DNA from: Enterococcus mundtii
Lineage (GTDB): Bacteria; Bacillota; Bacilli; Lactobacillales; Enterococcaceae
Length of the DNA: 64,000 bases
Direction of reading: 5' to 3'
NCBI RefSeq assembly: GCF_002813755.1
Contig: NZ_CP018061.1
Span: 552,501 to 616,500, forward strand
Shown here: piece by piece, positions 39,976 through 49,085 of the stretch
Layout of the letters: each line of letters opens with the position of its first letter
How positions within the stretch are numbered: position 1 is the stretch's first letter
Position numbers and translations under genes: made by a program
Notes under the pieces: model-generated
What the model was told of the DNA's origin: nothing
Database searches by the model: none
The model's input: only the letters and a program-made list of their open reading frames with translations

Positions 39976-41247
39976 ATGAAAAAAATAATCATCGAAGGAA
40001 ATCGTCCATTGACTGGTGAAGTAACGATCAGTGGTGCTAAAAACAGTGCAGTTGCCTTAATACCAGCAGCGATTTTAGCAGATTCTCCTGTGATCTTGGA
40101 AGGTGTACCTGACATTCAAGATGTTCATTCATTGATAGAAATTTTAGAAATCATGGGCGCGACTGTCCGTTTTGAAAACAATGTATTAGAAATCGATCCA
40201 CGCGGTGTCGTTTCAGTACCGATGCCAAGTGGGAAGATCAATAGCTTGCGTGCTTCTTACTATTTTATGGGCACGTTATTAGCTAAATTTGGCGAAGCAG
40301 TTGTTGGTCTACCAGGCGGCTGTTACCTTGGTCCGCGTCCAATCGACCTTCATATCAAAGGATTTGAAGCGTTAGGAGCAAAAGTCACAAATGAACATGG
40401 TGCGATGTACCTACGAACAGAAAACAAAACGCTTCATGGAAATCGTGTGTTTATGGATGTGATTTCTGTTGGTGCAACGATCAATATCATGTTAGCCGCA
40501 GTAAAAGCAAAAGGACAGACGACGATCGAAAATGCGGCGCGTGAACCTGAAATCATTGATGTTGCGACATTATTGAACAATATGGGTGCCAAGATCCGTG
40601 GAGCAGGCACTGACGTGATTCGTATTGAAGGAGTAGAAGAACTGCATGGCTGTCGTCATTTCATGATTCCTGACCGTATCGAAGCAGGGACTTATTTGGC
40701 TGTAGCTGCTGCTGCAGGAAATGGTATAAAAATCAAGAATGTGATCTATGAGCATCTTGAAAGTTTTATTGCTAAACTTCAAGAAATCGGTGTGAGCATG
40801 AAAATCAGTGAAGATGAGATCGAAGTCTATCCTTCAAAGAATTTAAAAGCCGCGAATGTGATGACTTATCCGTATCCAGGTTTTGCCACAGACTTACAAC
40901 AACCGTTGACACCGTTATTATTGATGACTACTGGAACTGCTGAGATCGTGGATACGATCTATTCGAAGCGAGTGAATCATGTTCCTGAATTAGCACGAAT
41001 GGGTGCTGATATCTCAGTAGAAGGGAATATGATCATCCTGAATGGGCCGAATAAACTCCATGGCGCTGAAGTTGTTGCTTCAGATCTACGCGCAGGGGCT
41101 TGTTTAGTGATTGCAGGATTGATGGCAGAAGGCACGACAACGATTTATAATGTCGAATATATTCTGCGCGGATACGATCATATCATCGAAAAATTGACAG
41201 CAATCGGAGCAAGTATCAAAATGGTGGAGGAAGTGGAAGCCGAATGA
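39976..41247 (+). CDS. murZ: UDP-N-acetylglucosamine 1-carboxyvinyltransferase
   Basis: 423 residues from ATG 39976 (GGTGGGGAAC upstream; GTG/ATG codons before it lack an RBS). First committed step of peptidoglycan synthesis. The fosfomycin-reactive cysteine is present, Cys116 in [11 protein letters not shown]. Starts [26 protein letters not shown]. Firmicutes have two MurA enzymes; the fba-murA-rho context matches B. subtilis murAB/murZ, hence the symbol. The stop overlaps rho by four bases. Confidence 0.94.
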   Translation: MKKIIIEGNRPLTGEVTISGAKNSAVALIPAAILADSPVILEGVPDIQDVHSLIEILEIMGATVRFENNVLEIDPRGVVSVPMPSGKINSLRASYYFMGTLLAKFGEAVVGLPGGCYLGPRPIDLHIKGFEALGAKVTNEHGAMYLRTENKTLHGNRVFMDVISVGATINIMLAAVKAKGQTTIENAAREPEIIDVATLLNNMGAKIRGAGTDVIRIEGVEELHGCRHFMIPDRIEAGTYLAVAAAAGNGIKIKNVIYEHLESFIAKLQEIGVSMKISEDEIEVYPSKNLKAANVMTYPYPGFATDLQQPLTPLLLMTTGTAEIVDTIYSKRVNHVPELARMGADISVEGNMIILNGPNKLHGAEVVASDLRAGACLVIAGLMAEGTTTIYNVEYILRGYDHIIEKLTAIGASIKMVEEVEAE

Positions 41248-42539
41248 GCGATTATTTGACAATGGCCGAACTGGAAAACAAAACACTAAAAGATGTTTAC
41301 AGTTATGCAAAAGAATTCAAGATTCCTTATTATAGTAAGATGAACAAAAAGGAATTATCCCTAGCTGTTATTCGAGCTCAGGCTGAAAAACAAGGCTTTT
41401 ACTATATGGAGGGGATTTTAGATATCGTTGGACAAGACGGCTATGGTTTTTTGCGTCCGATCAACTATGGTCCAAGTGTCGAAGATATTTATATCTCTGC
41501 CTCCCAAATTCGTCGCTTCAGTTTAAGAAACGGTGACAAAGTAGCTGGTAAAGCAAGACCGCCTAAAGAATCAGAACGATATTACGGATTGATGCACGTT
41601 GAAAGTGTCAATGGGAGAGATCCGGAAGATGCGAAAGAGCGCCCGCATTTCCCAGCATTGACGCCGCTTTATCCGGAGAAGCAACTTCGTTTAGAAACGA
41701 CACCGCAACAAATTGCAACACGCATGATCGATATTTTCTCGCCGATTGGCTTTGGACAACGTGGGTTGATCGTTGCACCGCCGAAAGCAGGAAAAACATC
41801 CATCTTGAAAGAAATCGCTAATGGAATCACTGAAAATCATCCAGAAGTGGAATTGATCGTTCTATTGATCGACGAAAGACCCGAAGAAGTAACCGATCTT
41901 GAGCGTAGTGTCAAAGGGGATGTGGTTTCTTCCACATTTGATCTGCAACCACAAAACCACACGCGGGTTTCTGAATTGGTTTTAGAGCGTGCCATGCGTT
42001 TAGTTGAAGATAAACGGGATGTCGTCATCTTGATGGACAGTATCACTCGATTGGCTCGTGCTTATAATCTAGTGGTACCACCAAGTGGTCGTACATTGAG
42101 CGGAGGGATCGATCCTGCTGCACTGTACAAACCAAAAAAATTCTTTGGCGCTGCCAGAAATATTGAAGAAGGCGGTAGCTTAACGATTTTGGCTACGGCA
42201 TTAGTTGATACAGGGAGTCGGATGGATGATGTCATCTACGAAGAATTCAAAGGAACAGGGAACTTAGAATTACAACTCTCTCGTGAACTATCAGAGCGAC
42301 GTATTTTCCCTGCTATCGACATCAAAAAATCAGGTACTCGTAAAGAAGAGTTATTGATGGATAGTGATCAGCTAGAAGAAATCTGGAAACTCCGTAAGCA
42401 TATGATTGGCGACTCATTAGAATATACGGAACAATTGATTCGTTTCTTGCGAAAAACTAAAAATAACCAACAATTTTTTAACGATTTCCAAGATGTTTCT
42501 TTTGGCAAAAAAAATCCCACAAGAAATTTAAAAAGATAA
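41244..42539 (+). CDS. rho: transcription termination factor Rho
   Basis: 431 residues. N-terminal Rho helical and RNA-binding cold-shock-like domains (about 1-120: [18 protein letters not shown]), then the ATPase with Walker [11 protein letters not shown], Walker [16 protein letters not shown] and the Q-loop/R-loop [13 protein letters not shown]. Hexameric RNA helicase that ends transcription. Start ATG overlaps the murZ stop (ATGA). RBS GTGGAGG lies inside murZ. Confidence 0.96.
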   Translation: MSDYLTMAELENKTLKDVYSYAKEFKIPYYSKMNKKELSLAVIRAQAEKQGFYYMEGILDIVGQDGYGFLRPINYGPSVEDIYISASQIRRFSLRNGDKVAGKARPPKESERYYGLMHVESVNGRDPEDAKERPHFPALTPLYPEKQLRLETTPQQIATRMIDIFSPIGFGQRGLIVAPPKAGKTSILKEIANGITENHPEVELIVLLIDERPEEVTDLERSVKGDVVSSTFDLQPQNHTRVSELVLERAMRLVEDKRDVVILMDSITRLARAYNLVVPPSGRTLSGGIDPAALYKPKKFFGAARNIEEGGSLTILATALVDTGSRMDDVIYEEFKGTGNLELQLSRELSERRIFPAIDIKKSGTRKEELLMDSDQLEEIWKLRKHMIGDSLEYTEQLIRFLRKTKNNQQFFNDFQDVSFGKKNPTRNLKR

Positions 42540-42635
42540 TTGCAAGCTTATAGGAAACATGGTAAGATGTAACTGTTGTAAATCGACAAATCAACTCTGG
42601 TTCAGCAAATGAAGCAGGGCAAAGGAGCGAATAGC

Positions 42636-42899
42636 ATGAAAGAAAATATCCATCCAGATTACCATCCAGTCGTATTTTTGGATTCTACAACTGGTTTCAA
42701 ATTCTTGTCAGGTTCAACAAAAACTTCACAAGAAACAGTTGAATGGGAAGACGGTAATACATACCCAGTCATCCGTGTCGAAGTAACTTCTGACTCACAT
42801 CCATTCTACACTGGACGTCAAAAATTCACACAAGCAGACGGACGTGTGGACCGTTTCAACAAAAAATACGGTCTCAAAGACGAAAACGCTGCGGAATAA
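42636..42899 (+). CDS. rpmE2: 50S ribosomal protein L31 type B
   Basis: 87 residues from ATG 42636, with GGAGCG before it. [23 protein letters not shown] and [10 protein letters not shown] are type B landmarks. It lacks the CxxC zinc cysteines of type A L31, so it is the zinc-independent form. Follows rho, as L31 genes do in Firmicutes, and ends in a strong terminator. Confidence 0.95.
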   Translation: MKENIHPDYHPVVFLDSTTGFKFLSGSTKTSQETVEWEDGNTYPVIRVEVTSDSHPFYTGRQKFTQADGRVDRFNKKYGLKDENAAE

Positions 42900-42924
42900 T
42901 AAAAACATTGTTAAGTCAAGTTTT

Positions 42925-42958
42925 AGCAGACTATCCTATCAGGATAGTCTGCTTTTTT
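42925..42958 (+). terminator. terminator of rpmE2
   Basis: AGCAGACTATCC-TATCA-GGATAGTCTGCT, then T6. Confidence 0.9.
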
Positions 42959-43078
42959 GATCTTTTGTAATTCTTATGTAGAGCTCATAAAAACTGCAAA
43001 ACGATTTGCTGTTTCTTCTGATTACTGGTTATGTGTTTACGAATAATCTTAAATGTTAGGTTTATTCGTTTGTTATAT

Positions 43079-44167
43079 CTAAATAATTTCTTGAGCCTTC
43101 ACAAAATAATAATATGCTTCTGGACTAAATTTTTTAATCTTTCCCATTTTTTTAAAGAGTGGAACACCAGTTAGCTCAGATAAAGGTTTAGAGGAATTGT
43201 AATGGTCAATATTAGTATGATTAGATTTTAACAGACAAGCTAAATATGCAGCTTTAGAAGCACTGACCACAGCTTCTTCTAAAATATAGTTTCTACTAAT
43301 GATATGAGACTTGATTCTACGTATTCCATCTTCTAATTTTAAGAATGTTTCTTTATAGCTACTACCACGCCCTCCAATGATACATGCGGTCTTTAAGATA
43401 TCGTCTAAAACATCCTCAGGATTCAAGCTACTTAATTCGCGATATATAAGTTCTTGTTTAGCACATTTGATGAATGCAGCTCTTATTTTACCTAAATCAA
43501 TTGCTTGATCAAATAAACTTTCAATATCAAATAACTGCTTAATAATTTCCATTTCTTTTCCTTTATTGTAAGGAATACCAGTAGTATTTGGGGCAAATGC
43601 AGTTAACTTATCGCCTAGAATGTTTTCGATATCTGGGACGGAAACTATTTTGTTTGGTGGTGAAGTAACAACAAAAGGACTTTTGATTGGAAGTTCTATT
43701 AAATGATTGTAGGGAGAGGGTTCAAATAAAATATCAAGTAACACATAAGATTCTGTACCATCTAATGGCGATGGATAGAAAAACTTGAAATGGACCTTTG
43801 GAATCTCAGTTTGATAGCGTGATTGTTCTTCAAATCGGGTAAAAATAGAACAGTCAATAATTGTTTGTAACGTATCAGAAAGTTTTTCTTTGGAGATTAT
43901 TTCAGTAATAACAATATCAATATCAATAGAGAATCGTTTGATTTTTTCCAGTAATAAAAGTAAACAAGTTCCACCCTTGAAAATAAACTCTAATTGAGTA
44001 TCTGTAAGCTTTTCTAGTAAATATAAAGCGTGAGTTACTTTGTCCAATAAGTTATGATCTAAGTTTTGATAGTTATTTTCTACAGAGGCATACCAGTCAG
44101 TAGTAAAACTTGAATCATTCTTCTTCTCCTTATATAGGCAATATTTTTTTAAGTTCTTGGTGTACAT
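43079..44167 (-). CDS. AbiEii-type nucleotidyltransferase toxin
   Basis: 362 residues. The DNA-polymerase-beta-like nucleotidyltransferase signature is clear: FIFKGGTCLLLLLEKIKRFSIDIDIVI (GGT/S...S-x-D-I-D), followed by the downstream KPxxF-like VPDIENILGDKLTAFAPN block of AbiEii/DUF1814 toxins. Such toxins add nucleotides to tRNA or other acceptors and cause growth arrest or phage abortive infection. The start overlaps the antitoxin gene by 38 bases, so translation is coupled. The pair is AT-rich compared with its neighbours, suggesting transfer. Acceptor RNA unknown. Confidence 0.85.
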   Translation of the reverse strand: MYTKNLKKYCLYKEKKNDSSFTTDWYASVENNYQNLDHNLLDKVTHALYLLEKLTDTQLEFIFKGGTCLLLLLEKIKRFSIDIDIVITEIISKEKLSDTLQTIIDCSIFTRFEEQSRYQTEIPKVHFKFFYPSPLDGTESYVLLDILFEPSPYNHLIELPIKSPFVVTSPPNKIVSVPDIENILGDKLTAFAPNTTGIPYNKGKEMEIIKQLFDIESLFDQAIDLGKIRAAFIKCAKQELIYRELSSLNPEDVLDDILKTACIIGGRGSSYKETFLKLEDGIRRIKSHIISRNYILEEAVVSASKAAYLACLLKSNHTNIDHYNSSKPLSELTGVPLFKKMGKIKKFSPEAYYYFVKAQEII

Positions 44168-44852
44168 TTCTCTTGTTTGCGTAACGAGTAAGTGTTGAAT
44201 AATTAATATTGTACGTATCTAGAGCAGTAGAGATAATTGTATGGATTTCTGAAGAACTGATTGGAAGAATAATCGGATTGTTCACAAGTAAATCGACAAT
44301 TAATTTTTCTATTTTAGGAGTATAAAAGCTTCCATCAAACCTATTTAAAGGAGCATCAACATATAACCTATTGACAATAATATTTTCTTCTGAAGGGTTA
44401 ATATAGTAGTCATACATCTTTTGATCCGGAGATACAAAAGTATTTGGAAACCGTTCCTTCAAATAATGAAAGGCAGCATTTAAGGTATCAATCTCAATCT
44501 CAATGATCAGATTATTTGTCTGATACATGTGATTGGATAGATTCCCAATCCATCCTGTAGAGTATATACTGAAATTCATATACGGAAACTTGGTTTGTAA
44601 AAGGTTGGCTATGCGTAAAATTTTATCATTAGGTGCTAAAGCAAATGTCTCCTTTTCATTGAGTGCATAGACACCTCTTTTGGGACTATATATGATTCCT
44701 TGTTGTTTGAGCGCATAAATTCGCCAACGTAAGGTATTCAATGGTAATTCGGGAGTGAATTGCCGATAAAATAGCAAGAGTTCTTGTGTGGAAACTTCTG
44801 ATTTATTTTTTAAATAATCAATTAGCTCATTTTTGTATAAATTACTAGACAT
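44130..44852 (-). CDS. AbiEi-type antitoxin / transcriptional autorepressor
   Basis: 240 residues from ATG 44852, behind AGGAGAA; an upstream ATG at 44870 would take in the RBS. N-terminal winged helix (about 1-70: SEVSTQELLLFYRQF, LRWRIYALKQQGIIYSPKRGVYAL) and a C-terminal AbiEi-like domain with FSIYSTGWIGNLSNHM and KIEKLIVDLLV. Type IV antitoxins of this class bind their own promoter and neutralise the toxin indirectly. Two composite repeats in its promoter fit autorepression. The N-terminal helix seems of the variant family (DUF6088/DUF6577-like) rather than the classic form. Confidence 0.78.
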   Translation of the reverse strand: MSSNLYKNELIDYLKNKSEVSTQELLLFYRQFTPELPLNTLRWRIYALKQQGIIYSPKRGVYALNEKETFALAPNDKILRIANLLQTKFPYMNFSIYSTGWIGNLSNHMYQTNNLIIEIEIDTLNAAFHYLKERFPNTFVSPDQKMYDYYINPSEENIIVNRLYVDAPLNRFDGSFYTPKIEKLIVDLLVNNPIILPISSSEIHTIISTALDTYNINYSTLTRYANKRNVHQELKKILPI

Positions 44853-44867
44853 AATAATTCTCCTAGG

Positions 44868-44960
44868 CAAATAATTGGGTTTAAACGTATTTTCAACCCG
44901 AATGTTTGCTTGATTTTACCAAATAATTGGGTGTAAATCAAATTATGACCCGAATATTTT
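44868..44960 (-). promoter_or_regulatory. AbiE promoter with two composite operators
   Basis: On the plus strand the pattern CAAATAATTGGGTNTAAA-N10-ACCCGAATNTTT occurs twice, starting at 44868 and 44920 (period 52). Each unit is itself an imperfect inverted repeat (ATTGGGT / ACCCGAAT). On the minus strand the promoter is -35 TTGATT (44936-44941), 17 bases, -10 TAAAAT (44913-44918); one unit covers the promoter, the other lies between promoter and RBS. Confidence 0.8.
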
Positions 44961-45109
44961 TATTATTCTAATCTCTAATTTTAAAAGTCTGACTTGTGAT
45001 AATATAGATTACAAAAGAGATGGCAAAACCTCATATTAATTCCTTGGTAATTAATGATCTCTTGCAACAAAAACATGTAAGAGAAGAGGCGCAGAAAAAG
45101 GAGAAAAAA

Positions 45110-46300
45110 ATGAAGGATAAAAAAGCTTTTTTGTGTTTGATGTTCGGTCAAGCAGTAGCGAATATTGGTGATACGATTTATACAGTAGCAATCATCAGTG
45201 CAGTTTTTTCTTGGACAAATTCAGCATTTGCTTCAGCCGTTGTACCAGTCGTCGTTACAGGAGCAATGATGTTGGCTAGCTTTTTGACACCCTTATTCTC
45301 CATGAAAATATCGCTTGATAGAATGTTGAAATGGAGTCAAATAATGAAGACCATTTTTTTGACCGTTCTAGCAGCCTATATCTCTTATCTGCCTAAACCA
45401 ATTAACCTAGGCGTGATTTACTTTTTGATTGCTTGTATTGCATTTTTAGATGGATGTGCGGAACCAGTCAGTATGGCACTTATTCCTCGATATATCAAAA
45501 AAGATCAGTTGATTCGGGCAAATAGCTTATTTAGCACGATGCTTCAAGTCGTTAATATCGGCAGTTGGGCGGTAGGTGCTTCTCTACTTATCTGGTTTTC
45601 TGTTTCTGAGCTAGTTTGGATAGACGTGGGACTATTTTTAGTTTGTTCTGTTTTATTTTTATTTCTACCTAGAGCTGTTGAAAAAGCAGCAAAGCACTCA
45701 AAATGGCAAAAGTTGAAAAAAGGTTGGCAATACGTTTGGAGAGAGCCTTTGATACGGATAGTCGTGATCATGGATACAATAGAAGGAATTGCCAATACAG
45801 CATGGGCCTCTTCTATTGTGCTGGTTTTTGTATCGGTAGTATTGGAACAACCAGCTAACTGGTGGGGCTATATCAATACTTCTTATTTTATTGGCGCGTT
45901 ACTCGGAAGTTTGATCGTGATGAAAAGTCCGACCTTTTTTGATAAAAGTAAAGGAAAAGCAATCGTAGGAGGATCTTTTTTGGGTGGTGTAGCAACTTTG
46001 CTAGTCGTGTTGCTCCCTTATGCGTCATTTGTTTTGCTCTGTACGTTTATGATCGGAATCTTTTTCCAGATAAAAAATATTCCGCAAGCAACGATCATTC
46101 AGCAAAAGATTTCAGAAGAAAAGTTACTTTCTGTGTATGCGATATCAGGAGTTATCCATATGGGCACTTTTTCGACTGCGATGCTAGTTATGGGGAAAAT
46201 TGCTGATCTTTTTGGCGTGAAAGTTGTTTATCTTTGTTCAGGGATACTTCTTATACTCGTGGCGCTCATCGGTCAGTATAAGAAAAATCTATTTGCTTGA
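45110..46300 (+). CDS. MFS transporter
   Basis: 396 residues from ATG 45110 (AAGGAG six bases upstream), about 12 transmembrane helices. An in-frame ATG at 45020 would add a charged 30-residue extension; a -10-like TAATAT near 45000 makes it possible that this short upstream stretch is translated, so the start is uncertain. Features of the drug/macrolide exporter group: MFGQAVANIGDTIYTVAI at the start, FLDGCAEPVSMALIPRYI in the middle. The substrate is unknown; monocistronic and next to the AbiE pair. Confidence 0.8.
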   Translation: MKDKKAFLCLMFGQAVANIGDTIYTVAIISAVFSWTNSAFASAVVPVVVTGAMMLASFLTPLFSMKISLDRMLKWSQIMKTIFLTVLAAYISYLPKPINLGVIYFLIACIAFLDGCAEPVSMALIPRYIKKDQLIRANSLFSTMLQVVNIGSWAVGASLLIWFSVSELVWIDVGLFLVCSVLFLFLPRAVEKAAKHSKWQKLKKGWQYVWREPLIRIVVIMDTIEGIANTAWASSIVLVFVSVVLEQPANWWGYINTSYFIGALLGSLIVMKSPTFFDKSKGKAIVGGSFLGGVATLLVVLLPYASFVLLCTFMIGIFFQIKNIPQATIIQQKISEEKLLSVYAISGVIHMGTFSTAMLVMGKIADLFGVKVVYLCSGILLILVALIGQYKKNLFA

Positions 46301-46319
46301 AAAAACTAGTATTATTTTA

Positions 46320-46465
46320 ACACGAGATGGGACAGAAGTGTTTAGCCTCGATAAATAAGGTGTCATTGACGAAAAATTGTTCTTCAAATTTTCGTGGATG
46401 GTGCCTTATTTCTGAAAGTGTTACTTCTGTTTCCACTGCTTATTCGATTTCAGGTGGTGGGAGAG
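46320..46465. repeat. dispersed large palindrome, copy 7
   Basis: GGGACAGAAGTGTTTAGCCTCGATAAATAAGG then TGTCATTGACGAAAAATTG / CAAATTTTCGTGGATGGTG, then CCTTATTTCTGAAAGTGTTACTTCTGTTTCC and the outer arm TGCTTATTCGATTTCAGG. The inner stem has mismatches, as if decaying. Lies behind the MFS gene. Confidence 0.75.
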
Positions 46466-46726
46466 AATTAATAGTCTAAACATGTTTTTTTATTATTGCG
46501 AGAAAATATGGCAAGCGTGTTGTTGTTTATTTATTTTTCACATCATTGTTTGGTAAGGATAGTGGTATAAATAGCAATTTTATAGGTAATTGTCAGTAGA
46601 AACATAAATAAAATAAAATTTTGTTCATTTTTTTCAGATGTGAAGAAAAATTAGTAAATAACACATTCTTGCGGATGTTATAGTTATTTTGTAATAAAAA
46701 ATGATTTTAGGGGAGTTATTTTAAAA
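46466..46726 (+). promoter_or_regulatory. upstream region and candidate promoter of the M60 protease gene
   Basis: AT-rich. A possible promoter is TTGCGG (46669-46674), 17-base spacer, TAATAA (46692-46697), giving a short leader with RBS AGGGGAG. Nothing else was identified. Confidence 0.35.
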
Positions 46727-48946
46727 ATGAAGAAAAGTTTATTATTTAGCGCTGCACTTTTAGGGATGGTTATGTTTTCTGATGTAACTACCGCAGAGGA
46801 AGTTATTCATTCGGGGGATAATGAAAAAGCTACCACATCTGCAATCGTACAAACCAATCAAAATATTTCTACTAAACTAGAACTCAAACAAAGTGAGAAT
46901 CTAAATACATATAGATCAACTATTTTAGATAATCCATATGGTCCGAGTACTAATCAATCGACCGGAATATATAAACGTGCGAATGATGTGATCGAGATAT
47001 ACGTAGATGAATCAACTGATCAAACACAACTACCGACGTATACAGTTACTACACCTGCTTTAACGAATTTTTCGGAAGGCTCGGCAAATGGAACACAACT
47101 GGTTAAGGGACGTAATGTGATTTCTGGTTCGCAAGTCGGTCTGATCCACATTCGTAATGAATCTGGTCAAACAGCGCAAGGAAAGCTAAGTATTGAAATC
47201 AAAGGCGGGGTAACGATTCCTCGATTTATTCTTGGTGAAACAACTCAGCAAGAATGGACAAAAATGATTGCCGATAATCCGACAGCAGTAGGCTATGAAC
47301 TAGTCAGTGACCGTGTGTTAGTGACAGGATCGAATCGAACACTCCAAGATGCAAAGGATCCTGAGACGATTCTTAATGCACATGAGAAAGTCATTACGTT
47401 CCATAATCAAACATCTGGTTTAGATGGTAGTTCTGCTGTCCATCGTAAGCCAGTTGGGTTGTTCCAACATTTGCGAGAAACTATCCAGTCTGGCTATTAT
47501 ATGTACGCTTTTTACCAACATACAGCTTATAACAGCACCTCCGATGCAATGAGAGCAGTACTGAATCCTACGACTAGGGGACAATGGGGAATTTGGCATG
47601 AACTTGGTCATACCTACCAATTATCACGAATGAATTGGAAAGACTTGACGGAGGTCACAGTAAACATCTATTCTATGCGTGCAGAAAAAGGGCTGGGCGT
47701 GCGTAGTCGTCTAGAAAGCGATAATCGTTATCCAACTATTTTCAACTATTTGAATGGAACAGGGCAAAAACAATTTGATAGCCAAAACGTTTGGACAAAA
47801 TTAGGAATGTTCTGGCAATTGGAATTAGCATTTGGTGAAGATTTCTATCCAAACTTACATAAAATGTATCGAAACGAACAGCGTTCACTACCGACGGAAC
47901 AAGACAAACGTCAGTATTTTGTCGTTGCAGCTTCAAAAATCAGTGGTCAAAACTTGCAACCTTTCTTTGAAAAATGGGGCATCCAAGTGACTGCTGAAAG
48001 TCGAATCGAAATGGAAAAGCTACCAAGCTTGACTAAAAAAATCTGGGAATACCGAGATGAGATGACAGGTGAAGTAGGGGATATCGATGGTGGTACGAAC
48101 AATAATGACAAAGAAGCACCGACAATCCCAACAGGTCTTGCGGCGAATGAGGTAACAAGTCATTCTGTTAAATTAGCATGGAACCCATCTTCGGATAACA
48201 CGAAAGTCAAAGGGTACAATATCTATAGGAACAACGTAAAAGTGGGAACAACGGATAAGCCTGAATATTTAGATGGAAATCTAAAGAGTAACGAAGTATA
48301 TGTGTATCAGGTGAGCGCTTATGATGAAGCAGGAAACGAATCAGAAAGAACGAGCTTCTTGACGGTCGTTACAAGACAAGAAGAAAAAGATGATGAAGCA
48401 CCAAGCATCCCAACAGGTTTGACGCAGGGAAGTGTAACGACTAATACCGCGCAGATCATTTGGACTGCTGCGACAGATAATCTACGTGTGGCTGGCTACA
48501 ATATCTATCGTGACGGTGTAAAAATCAATTCAGTAACAGGTTTGAATTTCACTGATACGAATCTAGCAAGCAATACTAGCTATACTTACCAAGTCAGTGC
48601 TTATGATGGAGCAGGTAATGAGTCAGGAAAAAGTCAGGCAGTGACAATCAAGACCAACGAGCAAAATGTTATTCAAGATACTTGGCGCAGTGACCAAATT
48701 TACACAGCAGGAGACTTAGTGATTTATAACGGCATCCAATACCGTGCTAAATGGTGGGTCAGAGGTGAACGTCCTGATACATCACAGGCTTGGGAGAAAG
48801 TAGATAAAACACAATCAGAAGAATGGGGAGCGAACAAGGCATATTCTGGTGGTGACCAAGTTGTCTACAAAGGAAAGACCTATGAAGCAAAATGGTGGAA
48901 TACTAATAGCAATCCAGAAACAAGCAGTGTCTGGGTATTGAAGTAA
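46727..48946 (+). CDS. secreted M60 (enhancin-like) metalloprotease with FN3 and chitin-binding-type modules
   Basis: 739 residues. Signal peptide 1-23 (cleavage near TTA-EE). The peptidase M60 catalytic motif is H291-E-L-G-H295 followed after 13 residues by Glu309 (HExxHx(8-28)E), in GIWHELGHTYQLS. Two fibronectin type III modules follow at about 463-550 and 558-645, then two CBM5/12-type carbohydrate-binding modules at about 652-692 and 699-739, each with Y-x-A-K-W-W. M60 enzymes cut mucins and other O-glycoproteins. There is no LPXTG anchor, so it is released or held by its binding modules. Single gene with a terminator. Confidence 0.9.
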   Translation: MKKSLLFSAALLGMVMFSDVTTAEEVIHSGDNEKATTSAIVQTNQNISTKLELKQSENLNTYRSTILDNPYGPSTNQSTGIYKRANDVIEIYVDESTDQTQLPTYTVTTPALTNFSEGSANGTQLVKGRNVISGSQVGLIHIRNESGQTAQGKLSIEIKGGVTIPRFILGETTQQEWTKMIADNPTAVGYELVSDRVLVTGSNRTLQDAKDPETILNAHEKVITFHNQTSGLDGSSAVHRKPVGLFQHLRETIQSGYYMYAFYQHTAYNSTSDAMRAVLNPTTRGQWGIWHELGHTYQLSRMNWKDLTEVTVNIYSMRAEKGLGVRSRLESDNRYPTIFNYLNGTGQKQFDSQNVWTKLGMFWQLELAFGEDFYPNLHKMYRNEQRSLPTEQDKRQYFVVAASKISGQNLQPFFEKWGIQVTAESRIEMEKLPSLTKKIWEYRDEMTGEVGDIDGGTNNNDKEAPTIPTGLAANEVTSHSVKLAWNPSSDNTKVKGYNIYRNNVKVGTTDKPEYLDGNLKSNEVYVYQVSAYDEAGNESERTSFLTVVTRQEEKDDEAPSIPTGLTQGSVTTNTAQIIWTAATDNLRVAGYNIYRDGVKINSVTGLNFTDTNLASNTSYTYQVSAYDGAGNESGKSQAVTIKTNEQNVIQDTWRSDQIYTAGDLVIYNGIQYRAKWWVRGERPDTSQAWEKVDKTQSEEWGANKAYSGGDQVVYKGKTYEAKWWNTNSNPETSSVWVLK

Positions 48947-48992
48947 TAAGTTAAAACAAATCAGTTTCGCTAGAATAAAAAATCAGTAATGA

Positions 48993-49038
48993 AAAACAGC
49001 ACCTACTTCTTTCTCTAAGGAAAGTAGGTGCTGTTTTT
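48993..49038. terminator. bidirectional terminator between the M60 gene and the PTS gene
   Basis: AAAAACAGCACCTACTT / AAGTAGGTGCTGTTTTT, a near-perfect stem between convergent genes. Confidence 0.9.
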
Positions 49039-49085
49039 ATGAAATAAAAGAAGTAGACTCAATCTTACTCTAAGTATCTCTCAAA

